Source: Larkinella rosea (GTDB lineage Bacteria > Bacteroidota > Bacteroidia > Cytophagales > Spirosomataceae). Taken from it: 64,000 nt of DNA. Shown piece after piece: positions 16,770 to 26,752 of the stretch (position 1 is its first letter; each line of letters starts with the position of its first letter). The notes below the pieces were generated by a model. It was given only the letters and a program-made list of their open reading frames with translations. It did not search any database and had not been told where the DNA came from. The stretch is from the NCBI RefSeq assembly GCF_003858635.1, contig NZ_RQJO01000009.1, positions 1,054,001 through 1,118,000 on the forward strand. The letters run 5' to 3'. A program made the position numbers and the translations under genes.

Positions 16770-19700
16770 ATGCTGCAAAAAATCATTGAGTTCAGCATCC
16801 GCCGGAAGTTGATGGTGGCGCTGGGCGTGGTGGCATTGATTGCCTGGGGAACGTATGCGCTCCGCCAACTGCCCATCGACGCCATTCCCGATGTAACCAA
16901 TAATCAGGTTCAGGTTATCACCCAGGTGCCGTCGCTGGCGGCCCAGGAAACCGAACAATTCATTACGTTTCCGCTCGAAACCACCTTGCGCAATGTGCCG
17001 GGCGTAACCGAAATCCGGTCAATTTCCCGATTCGGCCTGTCGGTGATCACGGTGGTTTTTGAGGAATCGACCCCAACGTTTCTGGCTCGTCAGTTAGTGG
17101 CCGAACAACTGAAAACCGCTGAAGCCGGACTTACCGCCGGGGTGCCTCAACTAGCGCCGGTTACCACCGGTTTGGGCGAAATTTATCAATACGTCATCCG
17201 GCCCAAAGAAGGTTTTGAAAACCGCTACACCGCCACTGACCTGCGTACGGTTCAGGACTGGATCATCAAGCGCCAACTCGCCGGTGTTCCGGGCGTGGCA
17301 GACGTCAGCAGCCTGGGCGGTTATTTGAAAGAATACGAGGTTCGCATCGATCCTGAACGGCTGCGGGGCATGAATACGACCTTGACCGAAGTGGTCGATG
17401 CCTTAACGGCCAACAACGCCAACGCAGGCGGTAGTTACATCGAAAAAGGCCCGGAAGCCTACTTTATTCGGGGCGAAGGCATGGTCAAAACGCCGGAAGA
17501 AATCAGCCAGATTGTGGTCAAAAACGTGGGACCAACGCCCATTCTGGTGCGTGATGTGGCCCGGATCGGCATCGGTCATGCCGTGCGCTACGGGGCCATG
17601 ACACGCAACGGCCGGGGCGAAGTCGTGGGCGGTATTGTCCTGATGCTGAAAGGCGCTTCGTCCGAAAAAACGATCGAAGGTGTCAAAATACGGATTGCCG
17701 AAATCCAGAAAAGTTTACCGCCGGGTTTGCTGATCGAACCATTTCTGGATCGGAAAGTGCTGATCGACAAGGCTATCCATACGGTCAGTAAAAATTTGCT
17801 GGAAGGGGGCCTGATTGTCATGGGGGTGCTGCTGCTCTTGTTGGGCAACTGGCGCGCGGGCCTGGTGGTGGCGTCGGTCATTCCGCTTTGCATGCTGTTT
17901 GCACTGGGAATGATGCACGTCTTCGGGGTTTCGGCCAATCTGATGAGCCTCGGCGCCATTGATTTTGGTTTGCTGGTCGACGGCGCGGTTATTATTGTCG
18001 AGAGTATGATTTTCCAGATTGTTCACACGCAGGCATCCCGATCGCAATCGATGGATGAAATTGCGCTGGATTCAGCCCGTCGCCTGATGCGCTCGGCGCT
18101 GTTTGGCCAATTGATCATCCTGATTGTGTACGTGCCGATTCTGTCGCTGACTGGCATTGAAGGGAAGATGTTTCGACCGATGGCGTTAACGGTAGGCTTC
18201 GCCATTATCGGGGCCATGCTGCTGTGCGTCACCTATGTACCGGCAATGGCCGCAACGCTGCTGCGGAAAGACATTCGGGAAGAAGGAACGCTGGCCGATC
18301 GGATTCTAAAAACACTCTACCGGTTTTATAAACCCCTGCTGGAGAAGGCGCTGCGCTGGCGAAAAACCGTATTGGGCATTTCGGCACTGCTGCTGGTCGG
18401 GGCGGTTTTGGTATTTGACTCGATGGGCGGGGAATTTATTCCGAATCTGGACGAAGGCGATATTGCCATCAGCCTGACGCTTAAACCCGGTTCGTCACTC
18501 ACGCAGACTGTCGAAACCACCCGTCGCATGGAAACCATTCTGAAAAACGGTTTTCCGGAGGTGAAAGGAGTCATTTCCAAAATTGGAACCGCCGAAATTC
18601 CCACCGACCCCATGCCGATCGAAGCCGCCGATGTGATGGTGTTGCTCAAAGAACCCCACGAGTGGACGACGGCTAACACCAAAGCAGAACTTATTCATAA
18701 AATGGAGTTGGCGTTGAGCGTATTGCCGGGATTAAATCTGGAGTTTACGCAACCCATTCAATTGCGATTCAATGAGTTAATGACGGGAGTCAAATCGGAT
18801 ATCGCCATTAAGATTTACGGGGAAGACCTTGGGGTTTTGTACGCCAAAGCAAATCAGGCCGCGGCAAAAGTGAAGACGATTCCGGGTGTGGCGGATTTGA
18901 AAGTGGAGCAGATCAGCGGCTTACCGCAAATGCTGGTTTCGTATAACCGGGCCCGGCTGGCACAGTACGGCGTTTCGGTGGCCGGTCTGAACCGCATTCT
19001 GAAAACCGCCTTTGCCGGTGAAACCGCCGGGGTGGTGTTTGAAGGGGAAAAGCAGTTCGATCTTGTCGTGCGGCTTGACAGCGCTTACCGCCAGGATATC
19101 GCGAACATCCGTCAGCTCTATGTCGATTTGCCAAACGGGCAACAGGTGCCACTGGATCAATTGGCCTCCATCCAATACCAAAACGCCCCGATGCAGATTT
19201 CCCGCGACAACGCCCGACGGCGCATTACGATTGGAGTGAATGTCCGGGGCCGCGACGTGGAAAGCCTGGTTGGCGAAATGAAAACCGTGCTGGAAAAAGA
19301 CGTGCCACTGCCGCCCGGTTACAGTTATACGTACGGTGGACAATTCGAAAATCTGGTGAAAGCCAAACAGCGGCTGGGTGTTGCCGTGCCTTTAGCGCTG
19401 GTTATGATCGGGTTACTCCTGTTTTTTACGTTCGGTTCGGTGGGGCAGGCCCTGATGATTTTCTCGGCAATTCCCCTTTCCGCGATTGGTGGTGTGTTGG
19501 CGTTATGGGTGCGGGGAATGCCATTCAGTATTTCGGCCGGGGTTGGTTTCATTGCGCTTTTCGGCATTGCCGTGCTGAACGGCATCGTTCTCATCAGCTA
19601 CTTTAACCAGCTCGAAGCCGAGGGAATGACCGATGTGCCCCAGCGCGTCCGGCAGGGAACGGCAGTCCGGTTTCGGCCCGTGGTGATGACGGCAGCCGTG

Positions 19701-21098
19701 GCCTCGCTGGGTTTTCTACCGATGGCAATTTCGACCTCTTCCGGAGCCGAAGTGCAAAAACCGCTGGCTACCGTCGTCATTGGTGGGCTGGTGTCGGCCA
19801 CGTTGTTAACGCTCGTTATCCTGCCCGTGCTTTACAGTCTGGTTGCGGACCGAAAGCAGCACAAAGCAAACCGCCCGAAAAAAACCGGAACTCCAATGGT
19901 TTTGCCCGTGCTGCTGATTCTCAGTCTGACCGGAGTAGCAATGGCGCAGCCGCAGCCTTCACCCCTGACCGTCGATCAGGCCATTGGGCGGGCCTTGCGG
20001 AACAACGGGGCCTTGCAGGCAACGGCCCTGGACATTCAGATTGCCGGTCAACTGACAAAAGCAGCCTGGGATATTCCCCGCACAACGGTGGATTACCAGC
20101 GGGGACAAATCCAGTCGTATCCGGTCGATTTCAGTTTGTCGGTGGTGCAATCACTGGCGATGCCAACGGTTTATAATGCTCAGAAACGACTTGGTCAGGC
20201 GCAGGTACGGGTTGCGGAACAGCAGCTGGCGGTGAGCCGCGTCGAACTTGTTCGGCAGGTTCGGCTGGCGTTCTATCAACTCCGGATCGATTACGAGCGG
20301 GTGAAATTGCTTCGGGCGCAGGATACGCTTTACCGACGCGCTGCCCGGGCGGCTGTGGTTCGCTACCGAACCGGCGAAACCAACCGGCTCGAACAGGTGA
20401 CGTCCGAAACGCGCCAGCGGGATATTCAGAACCGGCTGGCGATGCTGCAAACAGAGATCAGCATCGGTCGCCAGCAACTGGCGGTTTTGCTCCAGGCAAG
20501 CGAGCCGGTTGATATCGACACGACCGGAACATTAAAAGCCGGAATTGGAAATGCTCCAACGGACCTGAATGCCAATCCTGCGCTGGCTTTTCAGCGACAA
20601 CAGGTCGAACAGAGCCGTCGGCAGACGGAATTGGAAAAACAGCGGTTCTGGCCGGATCTGCGCGTGGGCTACCTGTCGCAATCCATTGAACGTAAGTCGG
20701 GTTTCGGGATTTATCAGGTCGGCGTTTCGCTCCCGCTTTTTCTAAAACCGCTGCGTGGACGGCTGGAAGCAGCCCGGCTTCAGAATCAGCAGGCTGCCCT
20801 GCAATTGTCCTACCAGCAACACCGGCTGCGGGGAGAATTGGCCATTCGGGAACAGCAATACCGCCAATCCGTTAACAACCTGTCCTACTACGAAACCTCG
20901 GCTTTGCCGCAGGCCCAACTGATTCTGAAAACCGCGGAACAAAGCTACCTGGCTGGCGATATTGAATACCTTGAATTTGTGCAGAGCACCACGCAGGCCT
21001 GGCAGATTCGGGAACACTATTTGAACGCGGTGGCGCAGTACAATCAATCGTTCATTGAACAGGAAGCTCTCGCGGGCTATGTTCCTGTAATCCCCTGA
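16770..21098 (+). CDS. CzcA/CusA-type heavy-metal RND pump fused to TolC-like outer-membrane factor
   Basis: A 1442-residue protein. Residues 1-1035 are a heavy-metal RND permease with the motif DFGLLVDGAVIIVE near 398, of the CzcA-like HME group for divalent cations such as Zn, Co, Cd or Ni. Residues 1043-1062 are hydrophobic and end AMAQP, like a signal peptide with a cleavage site. Residues 1065-1442 are a TolC/OEP domain (LTVDQAIGRALRNNGAL onward, long helices). A normal CusA has about 1040 residues and a separate CusC. The adaptor gene follows after 9 bp and a CDF transporter after that, so this is a complete efflux operon with the outer-membrane factor attached to the pump. Confidence 0.95.
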   Translation: MLQKIIEFSIRRKLMVALGVVALIAWGTYALRQLPIDAIPDVTNNQVQVITQVPSLAAQETEQFITFPLETTLRNVPGVTEIRSISRFGLSVITVVFEESTPTFLARQLVAEQLKTAEAGLTAGVPQLAPVTTGLGEIYQYVIRPKEGFENRYTATDLRTVQDWIIKRQLAGVPGVADVSSLGGYLKEYEVRIDPERLRGMNTTLTEVVDALTANNANAGGSYIEKGPEAYFIRGEGMVKTPEEISQIVVKNVGPTPILVRDVARIGIGHAVRYGAMTRNGRGEVVGGIVLMLKGASSEKTIEGVKIRIAEIQKSLPPGLLIEPFLDRKVLIDKAIHTVSKNLLEGGLIVMGVLLLLLGNWRAGLVVASVIPLCMLFALGMMHVFGVSANLMSLGAIDFGLLVDGAVIIVESMIFQIVHTQASRSQSMDEIALDSARRLMRSALFGQLIILIVYVPILSLTGIEGKMFRPMALTVGFAIIGAMLLCVTYVPAMAATLLRKDIREEGTLADRILKTLYRFYKPLLEKALRWRKTVLGISALLLVGAVLVFDSMGGEFIPNLDEGDIAISLTLKPGSSLTQTVETTRRMETILKNGFPEVKGVISKIGTAEIPTDPMPIEAADVMVLLKEPHEWTTANTKAELIHKMELALSVLPGLNLEFTQPIQLRFNELMTGVKSDIAIKIYGEDLGVLYAKANQAAAKVKTIPGVADLKVEQISGLPQMLVSYNRARLAQYGVSVAGLNRILKTAFAGETAGVVFEGEKQFDLVVRLDSAYRQDIANIRQLYVDLPNGQQVPLDQLASIQYQNAPMQISRDNARRRITIGVNVRGRDVESLVGEMKTVLEKDVPLPPGYSYTYGGQFENLVKAKQRLGVAVPLALVMIGLLLFFTFGSVGQALMIFSAIPLSAIGGVLALWVRGMPFSISAGVGFIALFGIAVLNGIVLISYFNQLEAEGMTDVPQRVRQGTAVRFRPVVMTAAVASLGFLPMAISTSSGAEVQKPLATVVIGGLVSATLLTLVILPVLYSLVADRKQHKANRPKKTGTPMVLPVLLILSLTGVAMAQPQPSPLTVDQAIGRALRNNGALQATALDIQIAGQLTKAAWDIPRTTVDYQRGQIQSYPVDFSLSVVQSLAMPTVYNAQKRLGQAQVRVAEQQLAVSRVELVRQVRLAFYQLRIDYERVKLLRAQDTLYRRAARAAVVRYRTGETNRLEQVTSETRQRDIQNRLAMLQTEISIGRQQLAVLLQASEPVDIDTTGTLKAGIGNAPTDLNANPALAFQRQQVEQSRRQTELEKQRFWPDLRVGYLSQSIERKSGFGIYQVGVSLPLFLKPLRGRLEAARLQNQQAALQLSYQQHRLRGELAIREQQYRQSVNNLSYYETSALPQAQLILKTAEQSYLAGDIEYLEFVQSTTQAWQIREHYLNAVAQYNQSFIEQEALAGYVPVIP

Positions 21099-21107
21099 TA
21101 ATCCACT

Positions 21108-22277
21108 ATGAATCCATTGAAAATAATCCTGATTTCGATAACAATCGGGCTGAGTGGCTTGCTTTCCTGCTCATCACCCGAAACCGCTGACCAGAAACCG
21201 GTCGTCTCCTCATCTCGCCAGACCACGACCGCCGTCACAATCAGCGAAGCGCAATTCCGGGAAACCGGTATCCAGCTGGGTCCGCCGGATACGCTCATTC
21301 TCGGCGAAACCATTCAGGCCACAGGTAAACTGGAAGCCCCGCCCGACCACTGGGCAACGGTGAGCGCACCCATGGGCGGTTTTGTCCGGTCGGCGCGTTT
21401 GGTGGAAGGTGATTTTGTTCGGAAAAAACAGGCATTGGCCGTTCTCGAACATCCTGATTACATCAAGCTTCAGCAGGAATACCTGCAGGCCATTGCCCGG
21501 AGCCGTTTTGAAAAACAGGAACTGGACCGGCAAACCGAACTGGATCGGGCAGAGGTGGGAGCCCGCCGGAAACTCCAGCAATCGACGGCGGAATACGAAA
21601 CGACAAAAGCACTGCTGGCGTCGCTGGAAGCCCAACTGGCCCAATTGCATATTCCGCTGGAAAACCTGCGGAGCGGAACCATCAGCCGGACCATTCCGCT
21701 GCTGGCACCGATCAGTGGCTACGTCGATAAAGTGAATCTGCGGCTTGGGCAGTATGTCGGAACGACGGATGCGCTGGTCGAAATTGTGAATAAAGATCAT
21801 CTTTATCTGGAATTACGGGTTTTCGAAAACGACATCCGACACATTCATGAAGGGCAAAGCGTTCGTTTTACCACTTCGCAGCAACAAACCGTTGAGATGC
21901 TGGCGAAGGTCTACCGTGTTGGGCAAGCCTTTGATGCCCAGACCAAAACCGTATTGGTACACGCCAATTTATTGCCAAATCAGTCTGGCCGGTTATTTGC
22001 GGGATCGTATATTCGCGCGACCATTCTGGCCGATCCCCGGCAAGTAACGGCTTTACCCGACGACGCCTTGCTCAGGGAAGGAAAGCGCACGTTTGTTTAC
22101 GTGCGCCAATCGGATAGCCCGGCGGGTACACACCGATTCCAGCTGATCGAGGTCAAATCCGGGATTAGCCAAAACAATCGCACTGAAGTGACGTTACCAC
22201 CCACAGTGAAACCCGGGTCGATTGTCCGGCAGGGAGCCTATTTCATCAGTGCCGAACGGGCGAAAATGGCGGGTTAA
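21108..22277 (+). CDS. RND periplasmic adaptor lipoprotein (CusB/CzcB type)
   Basis: A 389-residue membrane-fusion protein. The signal peptide ends in a lipobox (SGLLSC, lipid-modified Cys21), so it is anchored to a membrane. It has the barrel-sandwich hybrid (APPDHWATVSAPMGGFVRS and ISGYVDKVNLRLGQYVG) split by a helical hairpin (residues 118-190), then a beta-barrel domain. It joins the RND pump to the outer-membrane factor. It starts 9 bp after the RND fusion gene. No Met-rich CusF-like segment was seen, in line with a divalent-metal pump. Confidence 0.93.
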   Translation: MNPLKIILISITIGLSGLLSCSSPETADQKPVVSSSRQTTTAVTISEAQFRETGIQLGPPDTLILGETIQATGKLEAPPDHWATVSAPMGGFVRSARLVEGDFVRKKQALAVLEHPDYIKLQQEYLQAIARSRFEKQELDRQTELDRAEVGARRKLQQSTAEYETTKALLASLEAQLAQLHIPLENLRSGTISRTIPLLAPISGYVDKVNLRLGQYVGTTDALVEIVNKDHLYLELRVFENDIRHIHEGQSVRFTTSQQQTVEMLAKVYRVGQAFDAQTKTVLVHANLLPNQSGRLFAGSYIRATILADPRQVTALPDDALLREGKRTFVYVRQSDSPAGTHRFQLIEVKSGISQNNRTEVTLPPTVKPGSIVRQGAYFISAERAKMAG

Positions 22278-22281
22278 GTCA

Positions 22282-23187
22282 ATGTCTTGTTACACAAAAC
22301 GAATGGAAGAACCGATAAAACCACATCAGGCCGAACGGGGACAGAAATCAACGCTGGTTGGTATTGTGATCAACATTGGGCTGGTGCTGATCAAGGGAGC
22401 CGCGGGTTGGCTGGGCAATTCCTACGCCCTGATTGCCGACGCAATGGAATCCGCCACCGACATTGTTACCTCGATTTTTGTCTGGGTGGGACTCCGGACG
22501 GCGGCCAAAGCGCCCGATCAAAATCACCCGTTTGGGCACGGAAAGGCCGAACCGCTGGCCGCCATTGTTGTGGCGATGGCGCTGGTTGGGGCGGCTATTT
22601 TGATTGCGGTGCAAAGCATTCAAAATATTCAGCAACCCCATAAAACGCCGGCGGCTTATACGCTGGTGGTGCTGGCGGGCGTCGTGGTCGTGAAGGAAAT
22701 CCTGTTCCGGCGCATTGCGCAGGTGGGCACCGAAACGGAAAGCAGCGCCGTGAAAGCCGATGCCTGGCACCACCGCAGCGACGCCATCACCTCATTGACG
22801 GCTTTTGTGGGCATCAGCATTGCCCTGATTGGCGGGCCGGGTTACGAAAGCGCCGACGATTGGGCGGCTTTGCTGGCGTCGGCCTTCATTATTTACAACG
22901 CCTACCACATTTTCCGGCCGTCATTCGGCGAAATCATGGATGAAACGCCCCCCGGCGACTGGCAAAAAGAGCTGGAGACGATTGCTATGGGAGTAGACGG
23001 CGTCAAAGGAATTGACAAATACCGGGTTCGCAAAACCGGGTTTGAATATTTCATCGATTTGCATGTAACCGTATCGGGCGACATTCCGGTTCGGAAAGGA
23101 CATGACATTGCCCACAAAGTGAAAGCGGCCATTCTGGCCGAAAAACCGGCGGTTTATGATGTGTTGATTCATATTGAGCCGGAGTGA
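22282..23187 (+). CDS. cation diffusion facilitator (CDF) transporter
   Basis: About 301 residues from the ATG at 22282, 4 bp after the adaptor stop; another ATG at 22303 is also possible. Six membrane helices. Metal-site residues are visible: NSYALIADAMESATD in TM2 and DAWHHRSDAITS (HxxxD) in TM5. A C-terminal cytoplasmic domain (residues 205-301) ends with YDVLIHIEPE. It exports Zn2+, Fe2+, Co2+ or Cd2+ from the cytoplasm to the periplasm by proton exchange and would feed the RND pump. Its place in the operon supports divalent-metal resistance. Confidence 0.94.
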   Translation: MSCYTKRMEEPIKPHQAERGQKSTLVGIVINIGLVLIKGAAGWLGNSYALIADAMESATDIVTSIFVWVGLRTAAKAPDQNHPFGHGKAEPLAAIVVAMALVGAAILIAVQSIQNIQQPHKTPAAYTLVVLAGVVVVKEILFRRIAQVGTETESSAVKADAWHHRSDAITSLTAFVGISIALIGGPGYESADDWAALLASAFIIYNAYHIFRPSFGEIMDETPPGDWQKELETIAMGVDGVKGIDKYRVRKTGFEYFIDLHVTVSGDIPVRKGHDIAHKVKAAILAEKPAVYDVLIHIEPE

Positions 23188-23267
23188 AATAAAAAATTTC
23201 AAATGTAAAATGCTGAATGTTAAAGTGATTTGTGCGTTGCGCGTTCACCCTTAACCAAAAATCGGGT

Positions 23268-24698
23268 ATGAAATTGAAAGGGTATGGCCTTTTGGTGGCT
23301 GGTATTTGCTTAGGTCTTTACGCCACCGGTTTTAAAATCCGGCCTTCCGCCCCAAAACCGCCCAACTTTTTTGTGATCGATACCGTAGCGAAAAACGTGA
23401 TCGTTCCCTGGGAAATCCTTTTTCTGCCCGACCAGACCATGCTGTTTACCGAGCGTGCTGGCCGGGTTCGGATTTATCGCCATAACCGGCTGATCGAAAA
23501 ACCGGCCCTGACGGTTTCGGACGTGGAAACGACCAAGAAAATGGGTTTGCTCGGCCTCTGTATTCATCCCGATTTTCAGAAAAACAGGCTGATTTACCTG
23601 GCTTACAACTACCTGTCCGGTACGACGCCGTTGCTTCGGGTGGTTCGATACCGGTTTGAAAATGACGTCTTTGTGTCGCCAAAAACCATTATAGAGGGAA
23701 TTCTGGCCAATATGAACCACACGGGTTGCCGTTTGAAATTCGGGCCCGACCGCAAATTGTATGTGACGACCGGCGACGCCGACCACGCGATGCAAGCGCA
23801 AGACCTGAAGTCATTGACCGGGAAAATTTTACGGCTAAATGACGATGGCAGTATTCCGGCCGATAATCCGTTTATGAGTAACGATACAGCTCGGAAGGAA
23901 ATCTGGTCGTATGGGCACCGCAACCCGCAGGGACTCGCTTTTCAACCCGGAACCGGAACGCTGTTTGAGTCGGAACACGGACCGACGGGCGGGGATGAGG
24001 TCAACCGGATCGAAAAAGGGAAAAATTACGGCTGGCCCCGGGTGCATCACCGGGACGTTTTGGCCGGAACCGAACCGCCTTTGCTGGAATATACCCCTTC
24101 GGTTGGCCCCGCCGAGGCCGTTTTTTACACCGGAACGGCCTTCCCGAACCTGAAAGGAAACCTGCTGGTGGCCACCATGCGGGGCGAATCCATCCTGCGG
24201 ATTCAGGTGGAAGGCGACCGGCTGGTGGCGCAGGAGCGGTTATTTCGGAATCAGTTCGGGCGAATCCGGGCGCTGGCGGTTGGTCCGGATGGGGCAATTT
24301 ACTTATCAACTTCGCAAAACGATCCGCCGGAAGGCAAACCCCGCCCCGGCGACGACCTGATTTTGCGAATTCGTCCGGCAACCCACGGAAACGAATTGCA
24401 GGCGTTCAGCGCGACGATCAAAAACGAACCAACGACGACCGACGGTTTTGTGGCGACAACCACCCCGGAGGGGCAATACCAGCAGTTGTGCGCCAGTTGC
24501 CACGGGGCGGCTTTGGAAGGAACCGACCGGGCGAAAAGCCTGCGCACCCTAAAAAACGGCTCGACCCGAAACGACCTCATCCGGATTATTCAGCGGGGGC
24601 TGACCGACAAAGGCATGCCCGCGTGGGAAGGCGCACTCAGCCCGACCGACATCGAAAAAATGGCGGATTTTATCCTCTCAAAAACCGGGAAGAAATAA
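23268..24698 (+). CDS. PQQ-dependent sugar dehydrogenase fused to cytochrome c
   Basis: About 476 residues from the ATG at 23268. A signal peptide (LLVAGICLGLYATGF) directs it to the periplasm. Residues 40-380 form the six-bladed soluble aldose dehydrogenase fold (YliI/GDH-B type), with HTGCRLKFGPDRKLYVTTGD, YGHRNPQGLAF and EHGPTGGDEVN. A c-type cytochrome follows, with the haem motif CASCH at 408-412 and a likely axial Met in KGMPAW near 451. Electrons from sugar oxidation would thus pass directly to haem and then to the respiratory chain. The sugar specificity is not known. Confidence 0.92.
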   Translation: MKLKGYGLLVAGICLGLYATGFKIRPSAPKPPNFFVIDTVAKNVIVPWEILFLPDQTMLFTERAGRVRIYRHNRLIEKPALTVSDVETTKKMGLLGLCIHPDFQKNRLIYLAYNYLSGTTPLLRVVRYRFENDVFVSPKTIIEGILANMNHTGCRLKFGPDRKLYVTTGDADHAMQAQDLKSLTGKILRLNDDGSIPADNPFMSNDTARKEIWSYGHRNPQGLAFQPGTGTLFESEHGPTGGDEVNRIEKGKNYGWPRVHHRDVLAGTEPPLLEYTPSVGPAEAVFYTGTAFPNLKGNLLVATMRGESILRIQVEGDRLVAQERLFRNQFGRIRALAVGPDGAIYLSTSQNDPPEGKPRPGDDLILRIRPATHGNELQAFSATIKNEPTTTDGFVATTTPEGQYQQLCASCHGAALEGTDRAKSLRTLKNGSTRNDLIRIIQRGLTDKGMPAWEGALSPTDIEKMADFILSKTGKK

Positions 24699-24723
24699 CT
24701 TTTCTCCCTTACCGTCTGATTTT

Positions 24724-24747
24724 CTCCGCTCAACTCCGCGAAACAAC
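24724..24747. repeat. solo arm of intergenic repeat family 4
   Basis: CTCCGCTCAACTCCGCGAAA and the next bases CAAC match the right arm of the palindrome at 54266-54363 (CTCCGCTTCGCTCCGCGAAA then CAAC). Here no left arm is present. It lies between the sugar dehydrogenase and the transporter gene. Confidence 0.55.
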
Positions 24748-24871
24748 CCGTTATTTTTCACCTGAATTTCCCTGTCTCTTCAACTCAAAATCACTCCTTT
24801 TTCGCCTAATAGTAGGAAAAAAGCGGTTTAAGTTGCTTTTTTATGCCGCATTCCAAAACCCTATAACGTAC

Positions 24872-26398
24872 ATGCGCATTAAGCAATCCGCATCCTCCGA
24901 AGCAACCGGAGTCTGGCGGGTCATTACGGCCTCATCGGTCGGCACCCTCATCGAGTGGTACGACTTCTACATTTTTGGTAGTCTGGCTACCATTCTCTCC
25001 GTTCAGTTCTTTCCAAAAGATAACCCGACTGCCGGTTTTTTATCGACCCTGGCTACTTTTGCCGCCGGTTTTATTGTACGACCTTTTGGCGCGCTGGTGT
25101 TTGGTCGGCTGGGCGATCTGGTGGGTCGGAAATACACATTTCTTTTGACGCTTGTCCTGATGGGCGGTTCGACGTTTCTGATTGGCTGCATACCGGGTTA
25201 CGAAAGCATCGGGATGCTGGCACCGGGTCTGGTCCTGCTGCTCCGGCTCGTTCAGGGATTGGCGCTGGGTGGGGAGTACGGTGGGGCGGCTACCTACGTG
25301 GCCGAACACTCGCCCGACGGCAAGCGCGGTTATTTCACCAGCTTTATTCAGACGACGGCCACGCTGGGACTCTTCGTTTCACTGGGCGTCATTCTGCTAA
25401 CCCGGCAGACTTTGGGTACCGATATTTTCAACAATTGGGGCTGGCGGGTGCCGTTTCTGCTGTCGTCAATTCTGGTTGGAATTTCAATCTACATTCGGCT
25501 GAAAATGTCGGAATCTCCTTTATTCCAGAAGCTTAAGTCGGAAGGTAAAGTTTCGAAAAACCCGCTGAAGGAGAGTTTTGGCAAGAAAGCTAATCTGAAA
25601 ATGGTGCTGCTCGCCTTGTTTGGGGCGACGGCGGGGCAGGGTGTCATCTGGTATACGGGACAGTTTTATGCGCTTTCGTTTATTCAGAAAGTTTGTAATG
25701 TCGAGTTTGTGCAGTCCAATTACATCATCGCCATCGCGCTAATGGTGGCAACACCGTTTTTTGTCATTTTTGGCGGTTTGTCCGACCGCATCGGTCGCCG
25801 GAATATCATGCTGGCCGGGATGTTTCTGGGTGTACTGACCTACCGACCCATCTACCGCGCCATGTACCACCTGGCCGATCTCAAGCAAAAAAATGAAGAG
25901 ACGTTCCGGCGCGCGATTGAAACGAAGCAGGAGCGTATTGGGGATACCAAAGAGTTCCGAACCACGACAGCTTCTGTTTCGTACTACGACGATGGTACGG
26001 TATATCGCGAAACGCAACCCAAAACCGGTGGCACTCCGGCTGCGGTGGTGAAGGAAGTAACGTTGGGCTACGAAGCTTTCTGGCTGATGACGATTCTGGT
26101 TTTTATTCAGGTTTTATACGTCACAATGGTCTACGGCCCGATTGCGGCCTTTCTGGTCGAACTGTTCCCGACCCGGATTCGGTACACCTCGATGTCGCTG
26201 CCGTATCACATCGGAAACGGCGTTTTTGGCGGCCTGACGCCCTTTATTGCGACGAGCCTGGTGGAAACCGCCAAGAAAACCCAGACGCTGGAAGCGTACC
26301 TCCAGGGACTCTGGTACCCAATTGGCGTGGCCGCCGTTTGCCTCGTGATCGGGGCGTTGTATATCGATAAAAAACAATATAAAACCGCTGACGACTAA
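24872..26398 (+). CDS. MFS transporter, metabolite:H+ symporter (MHS) type, with large insert
   Basis: About 508 residues from the ATG at 24872; the open frame upstream overlaps the dehydrogenase in another frame and is not coding. It has the MHS signatures GTLIEWYDFYIFGSLA, RPFGALVFGRLGDLVGRKYTF cut here into two halves (RPFGALVFGRLGD and LVGRKYTF), and RLVQGLALGGEYGGA. Twelve helices are expected. Between predicted helices 9 and 10 there is an extra hydrophilic segment of about 75 residues (HLADLKQKNEETFRRAIETK onward), probably periplasmic. Next come a small membrane protein and acetyl-CoA synthetase, which suggests uptake of a carboxylate such as acetate or propionate. Confidence 0.9.
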   Translation: MRIKQSASSEATGVWRVITASSVGTLIEWYDFYIFGSLATILSVQFFPKDNPTAGFLSTLATFAAGFIVRPFGALVFGRLGDLVGRKYTFLLTLVLMGGSTFLIGCIPGYESIGMLAPGLVLLLRLVQGLALGGEYGGAATYVAEHSPDGKRGYFTSFIQTTATLGLFVSLGVILLTRQTLGTDIFNNWGWRVPFLLSSILVGISIYIRLKMSESPLFQKLKSEGKVSKNPLKESFGKKANLKMVLLALFGATAGQGVIWYTGQFYALSFIQKVCNVEFVQSNYIIAIALMVATPFFVIFGGLSDRIGRRNIMLAGMFLGVLTYRPIYRAMYHLADLKQKNEETFRRAIETKQERIGDTKEFRTTTASVSYYDDGTVYRETQPKTGGTPAAVVKEVTLGYEAFWLMTILVFIQVLYVTMVYGPIAAFLVELFPTRIRYTSMSLPYHIGNGVFGGLTPFIATSLVETAKKTQTLEAYLQGLWYPIGVAAVCLVIGALYIDKKQYKTADD

Positions 26399-26410
26399 TC
26401 CTTTACCGCG

Positions 26411-26632
26411 ATGAACGCACTTAAAAAAATATTGGGTTTGGTCTGGATGCTGACCGGGCTCGCTCTGATGGTTGGCTTGCCGTACGAGACGATCAAAAAA
26501 CTGACTTCCAACACGGCCGGTGCCGAAGATTATGTTTTCTGGCTCGTGATTATGGTCATTTTCCTGCCCATTACGGCCGGTCTGATTTTATTTGGCCGAT
26601 ATGCCTGGGCGGGAGAGTATGATAAAAATTGA
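26411..26632 (+). CDS. small two-helix membrane protein (DUF6814-like)
   Basis: A 73-residue protein with two hydrophobic helices (LVWMLTGLALMVGLPY and FWLVIMVIFLPITAGLILFG) joined by a short polar loop, and a charged tail (YAWAGEYDKN). It starts 12 bp after the MHS transporter, so it is cotranscribed and could be an accessory subunit of that carrier. I believe this family is DUF6814, from memory. Function unknown. Confidence 0.8.
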   Translation: MNALKKILGLVWMLTGLALMVGLPYETIKKLTSNTAGAEDYVFWLVIMVIFLPITAGLILFGRYAWAGEYDKN

Positions 26633-26752
26633 GGGCGGTTTTTATCAATTTGGAGTATTGAAAGGCCGATTTGACGAACGACGGTAGTCCGCGTGTCAGA
26701 TTAAAAGTAAATAATTGTAGTTTAGCAACCCGAACGATAGTATCTAACGAAT

